Source: Acetomicrobium sp. S15 = DSM 107314 | GTDB taxonomy: Bacteria > Synergistota > Synergistia > Synergistales > Thermosynergistaceae | Length of the DNA: 64,000 nt | Assembly: GCF_016125955.1 (NCBI RefSeq) | Contig: NZ_JADEVE010000336.1 | Location: forward strand, 62,001-126,000 | Direction of reading: 5' to 3' | In this document: in pieces, positions 61,028 through 64,000 of the stretch | Layout: every line of letters begins with the position of its first letter | How positions within the stretch are numbered: position 1 is the stretch's first letter | The notes under the pieces: model-generated | Told to the model about the DNA's origin: nothing | Seen by the model: only the letters and a program-made list of their open reading frames with translations | Database searches by the model: none | Position numbers and translations under genes: made by a program

Positions 61028-62257
61028 ATGGCAGGCATTATTCAGACGCTCCTTCGTCGAACAGAAGCCATAGACCGGGTATCCGACCTTTTGTCCTTTC
61101 CTTGGAATACGGCGGCTGCTCTTATGCCTTTGAAGGATGCCGTTGGTGGACTTTTGTACGATAGCGTCCGCGCTCCTCATCCTTATCCGCCTTTTTCCAG
61201 AAGCCTGCGCGATGGGTTTGCATTGCGCAGCGAAGATGTGGCGGGTGCATCTCCGTCCTCTCCGGCTTTTCTCAGACTTGCAGGTGAAATTTCAATGGGC
61301 GATATGGCATCGAAACCCTTAGGCCCCGGCGAGGCTTTTTCAATCCCCACCGGCGGCGCATTGCCCTTAGGAGCAGATGCGGTCGTGATGGTTGAAGACT
61401 CCATTGTAGGCGGTCCTTTTGTGGAAATCGGCAGAGCCGTACAACGCGGAGACAATGTCATTCAAGCTGGAGAAGACGTGAAATGCGGAGAGGTGCTGGC
61501 AGAACGAGGGGAAGTTGTGGACTTCCGTATCGTTGGCCTCCTTGCTTCTTTTGGCATCGTTGACGTGCCATTAATCGATCTAAATATAGGCATATTGAGC
61601 ACAGGAGACGAGATCCTTGAAGCGTCAGTTGCAGAGCTGCCACCTGGGCGAGTACGCGACGCCAATAGCTGGACGCTCTTCGCTCTGCTCAAACTTAAAG
61701 GTTTTGTTGCGCATTTTTTGGGCATCGTCAAGGATGACCCGAAAGCCCTAAAAGACGCGCTTGAGAAAGCCTGGAACGGGTGCGATGTGATCCTGATAAG
61801 CGGCGGCTCGTCCGTCAACGCCAGAGACTACTGTTCTTCCATCCTCGAAGGAATGCCTTCGCCCGGCCTTATGGTAAGAGGCCTTAATATAAGGCCGGGA
61901 AAGCCAACCCTTATAGCTGGGTCGGTTGGGGGTAAAAAACGACTGGCCATCGGCCTCCCTGGGCATCCCCTTTCGTGTGCTATCGTGGCTCGCGTAGTCT
62001 TGTTGCCGCTATTACAGCGCCTTGTAGGCATTGGCTCGGAAGACGTAGTGCTTAAAATGCCGTGCGGGGAAGATGTGCATGGACAGGCCGGAGTAGAGGA
62101 GTTCGTGCCTGCAAGAGTGCACGACGGCATAGCTACGCCCATGATGGCGAAATCAGGCTATGTCGGTGCCATGCGCCGTACCGATGGCCTTATAGTTTTG
62201 CCGCCCGATCGCGAGACGGCGCGAAAGGGCGAGGAGGTAGAGTTTATTCCATGGTGA
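61028..62257 (+). CDS. moeA: molybdopterin molybdenumtransferase MoeA
   Basis: A 409-residue MoeA with PPFSRSLRDGFALRSEDV near residue 55, IPTGGALPLGADAVVMVED near 107, ILSTGDEILE near 197, ISGGSSVNARDY near 258 and NIRPGKPTLIAG near 285, plus a C-terminal beta domain. It inserts molybdate (or tungstate) into adenylated molybdopterin. It starts 12 bases after the SPOR gene and overlaps the second moeA gene by 7 bases. Presence of two moeA genes often goes with separate Mo and W use. Confidence 0.92.
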   Translation: MAGIIQTLLRRTEAIDRVSDLLSFPWNTAAALMPLKDAVGGLLYDSVRAPHPYPPFSRSLRDGFALRSEDVAGASPSSPAFLRLAGEISMGDMASKPLGPGEAFSIPTGGALPLGADAVVMVEDSIVGGPFVEIGRAVQRGDNVIQAGEDVKCGEVLAERGEVVDFRIVGLLASFGIVDVPLIDLNIGILSTGDEILEASVAELPPGRVRDANSWTLFALLKLKGFVAHFLGIVKDDPKALKDALEKAWNGCDVILISGGSSVNARDYCSSILEGMPSPGLMVRGLNIRPGKPTLIAGSVGGKKRLAIGLPGHPLSCAIVARVVLLPLLQRLVGIGSEDVVLKMPCGEDVHGQAGVEEFVPARVHDGIATPMMAKSGYVGAMRRTDGLIVLPPDRETARKGEEVEFIPW

Positions 62258-64000
62258 AGGCAAAGTATGAACATCTTTCGATAGCTGAGGCATGGGAGCT
62301 GCTCTATATGGTGTTCAATGAGATGATAGAAGAGCCGTCGATAGAGGTTCCTCCCGAAGAGGGGCTTTGGCATGTATTGGCCGACGATGTGCAAGCCGAG
62401 CGCAACATCCCTCATCACCCGGTCTCTGCGGTCGATGGTTACGCCCTCAAGTCCGACGCTACGAGCAACGCGTCCCCTGCCACGCCGGCTATCCTCAAGC
62501 CCCATGAGTATTCATGGATCAACACCGGCGGCGCATTGCCCTTAGGGGCAGATGCCGTAGCAATGGTAGAAGATACCTCCCTCAAGGAGGATGGCGACCT
62601 TTACGTCTATCGCGCCCTTACATTGGGATCGAACGTTCGCCCAGTGGGCGAGGATGTGACTAGGGGCGATGTGATAGCTTACGAAAAAGACCAGGTGACG
62701 CCATCTCTGTGTGCGCTTTTCGTAGCCTGCGGCGTCAGACGCATAAAGATAAGAAGGCGACCGAAGAGCGTATATATCCCAACAGGGGACGAGATCGTAT
62801 CGCCAGAGAATCTCACACAAGATCAAGAGTTGCCTCCGGGCAAAGTGATAGATAGCAACTCCGCTCTATTGCGCAGTCTCTTCGATGGGTGGGGTATGTC
62901 GCTCGATGTTCACTCGCTTTTGCCCGACGATAAGGGACTCATAAGGGAAGCCATAAGGAAAGCTGCGGGACAGTATGATTTGATCCTTGTGGGAGCGGGG
63001 TCCGCCAAAGGCGAGAAGGATTACACCGCTCCGGCCATAGCTGAAGAGGGAAAGTTATTGCTTCACTGGTTACGCATGAGACCCGGCCGCCCCGTGATCA
63101 TAGGTGAGGTCAACGGCAAACCTGTAGTGGGCCTTCCGGGCTTTTCTATGTCGACGATGGCGGCGGCATGGACCATAGTATATCCGATCCTATCCCTGCT
63201 CTCTGGAATGGACATCTCGAGGGAGGAAATTTTGAGACGCGCCATAAGCGCTGTGGAGGCGGTCAACGTAAACCTGCTCTTGCCGCATTCATCGCCCCAA
63301 GGCGTGGAGGAATGGCTCAGACTGAAGGGCGTTCAAATCGGCGAAATGCGCTATGTCTGGCCACTCAAGTCCGGCGCAAGCTCCATTTCCTCAATGGCCG
63401 GAGCAGATGCCTTTGCGCTGTTGCCGGCTGAAGCGACCGAGTATCTGAAGGGCGAGCCTGTGTTGGCCTATTTTGTGCTTTCCGTGCCTTGGGAAAGTCG
63501 AGCCTTATTCCAAGGGTCGGACGATCCGGCATTTAGGCGCCTTGTGCGATACGTTCGCCATGAAGGAGCCGACCTTGCAATCAGAAACGTCGGAAGCCTC
63601 GGCGGTATCGCGGCTCTGTCAAGAGGAGAAGCTCACATGGCTGCCTGCCATCTTTTAGATCCGGCGACCGGGCGTTATAACGATAGCTATATCGATGCGT
63701 TAAAGCCGCACGATCGGAAGTGGATCAGAAAAGTCGTGTTTTTGCGATCGCAAGGATTTATTTTAAAGGAAGGCAATCCGAAAGGTATAAAGGGCGTAGA
63801 AGACCTCGCCAGAAAAGACGTCCGCATAATAAACCGCCAGCCCGGAGCGGGAACGAGGGTTTTGCTGGACTATTTACTGCGCGAGTCCGGCATTTCGCCT
63901 TCACAGGTTCAGGGGTATAATGTCCAGACAAACACCCACATAGACGCTGCAGCGAGAGTAGCATGGGGGCTTGCGGATGTCGCAGTCGGCGTCAAAGCTG
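62251..64000 (+). CDS. MoeA-like protein fused to a periplasmic-binding-protein-like domain, 3' truncated
   Basis: The frame is open for 583 codons from ATG 62251 to the window end without a stop. The first part (about 1-400) is a second MoeA with HHPVSAVDGYALKSD, NTGGALPLGADAVAMVED, YIPTGDEIVSPEN, VGAGSAKGEKDYT and MRPGRPVIIGEVNGKPVVGLPG. After about residue 430 a PBP_like (COG1910-type) domain follows, with LAIRNVGSLGGIAALSRGEAHMAACHLLD and INRQPGAGTRVLLDYLLRE seen as separate motifs. Such fusions occur in anaerobes and may sense or handle molybdate or tungstate; the function is not proven. It overlaps the first moeA by 7 bases. Confidence 0.85.
   Translation, partial: MVKAKYEHLSIAEAWELLYMVFNEMIEEPSIEVPPEEGLWHVLADDVQAERNIPHHPVSAVDGYALKSDATSNASPATPAILKPHEYSWINTGGALPLGADAVAMVEDTSLKEDGDLYVYRALTLGSNVRPVGEDVTRGDVIAYEKDQVTPSLCALFVACGVRRIKIRRRPKSVYIPTGDEIVSPENLTQDQELPPGKVIDSNSALLRSLFDGWGMSLDVHSLLPDDKGLIREAIRKAAGQYDLILVGAGSAKGEKDYTAPAIAEEGKLLLHWLRMRPGRPVIIGEVNGKPVVGLPGFSMSTMAAAWTIVYPILSLLSGMDISREEILRRAISAVEAVNVNLLLPHSSPQGVEEWLRLKGVQIGEMRYVWPLKSGASSISSMAGADAFALLPAEATEYLKGEPVLAYFVLSVPWESRALFQGSDDPAFRRLVRYVRHEGADLAIRNVGSLGGIAALSRGEAHMAACHLLDPATGRYNDSYIDALKPHDRKWIRKVVFLRSQGFILKEGNPKGIKGVEDLARKDVRIINRQPGAGTRVLLDYLLRESGISPSQVQGYNVQTNTHIDAAARVAWGLADVAVGVKA

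Noticed and set aside
1-64000. Search for CRISPR arrays, insertion sequences, phage genes, toxin-antitoxin pairs and long repeats
   Set aside because: None was seen; the window is continuous core-genome gene content with short spacers.

Overview
This window is a 64-kb stretch of bacterial chromosome. It is almost fully coding, about half G+C, with short or overlapping gene junctions and no insertion sequences, prophage or CRISPR. The gene set suggests an anaerobic diderm of the Synergistota, perhaps near Acetomicrobium/Anaerobaculum; this is inferred from content and not checked against a database. Supporting signs are a 2-oxoacid:ferredoxin oxidoreductase with acetate kinase, a Na+-type V-ATPase instead of an F-ATPase, an MlaEFD system whose MlaD carries an outer-membrane-like C-terminus, a Bacillus-like tmk-yaaR-holB-ricT block and frequent TTG starts.

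Layout. 1-3.3 kb: the end of rsmD, coaD, tmcAL (minus strand) and ackA. 3.4-6.7 kb: acpS (with no canonical start codon), nnr, a small membrane protein, tsaE and tsaB. 6.7-9.5 kb: korDABC from its own promoter. 9.6-10.9 kb: an RlmD-type rRNA methyltransferase. 10.9-17.6 kb: the pyrimidine operon pyrR-B-C-K-D-F-E behind a promoter and attenuator, ending in an orphan metal-binding-like lipoprotein/solute-binding protein. 17.6-18.4 kb: birA (minus), then a 409-bp gap without a recognised gene. 18.8-24.6 kb: prfB with its programmed +1 frameshift, an S55 (SpoIVB-like) peptidase and mlaE-F-D. 24.7-32.1 kb: tmk, yaaR, holB, ricT, ftsY, an unknown gene, a DUF4416 gene, purB and glpX. 32.2 kb: tRNA-Gly(CCC). 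32.5-41.8 kb: a nine-gene V-type ATPase operon in the order of the Enterococcus hirae ntp operon, then a gamma-carbonic-anhydrase-like protein. 41.8-43.0 kb: cheR (minus) and the RNase P RNA. 43.1-58.8 kb: the division and cell wall (dcw) cluster mraZ-rsmH-ftsL-ftsI-murE-murF-mraY-murD-ftsW-murG-murC-ftsQ-ftsA-ftsZ. 58.8-64 kb: a radical SAM protein, a SPOR protein and two consecutive moeA genes; the second is fused to a periplasmic-binding-protein-like domain and runs off the end of the window.

How they work together. Kor and AckA fit fermentation of 2-oxoacids to acetate with ferredoxin reduction and ATP formation, and the V-ATPase would couple ATP to a sodium gradient. The pyr operon makes UMP from carbamoyl phosphate (no carA/carB here). 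The dcw cluster makes lipid II and assembles the divisome. The mla genes would move phospholipid between the two membranes.

No wholly new defence or mobile system was seen. The most interesting items are the trans-envelope MlaD architecture with its linked S55 peptidase, the acpS start, the Na+ signature in the V-ATPase ring, the pyr leader, the three-to-four-repeat MraZ operator, the MoeA-PBP fusion and the orphan solute-binding protein that lacks the usual metal ligands.
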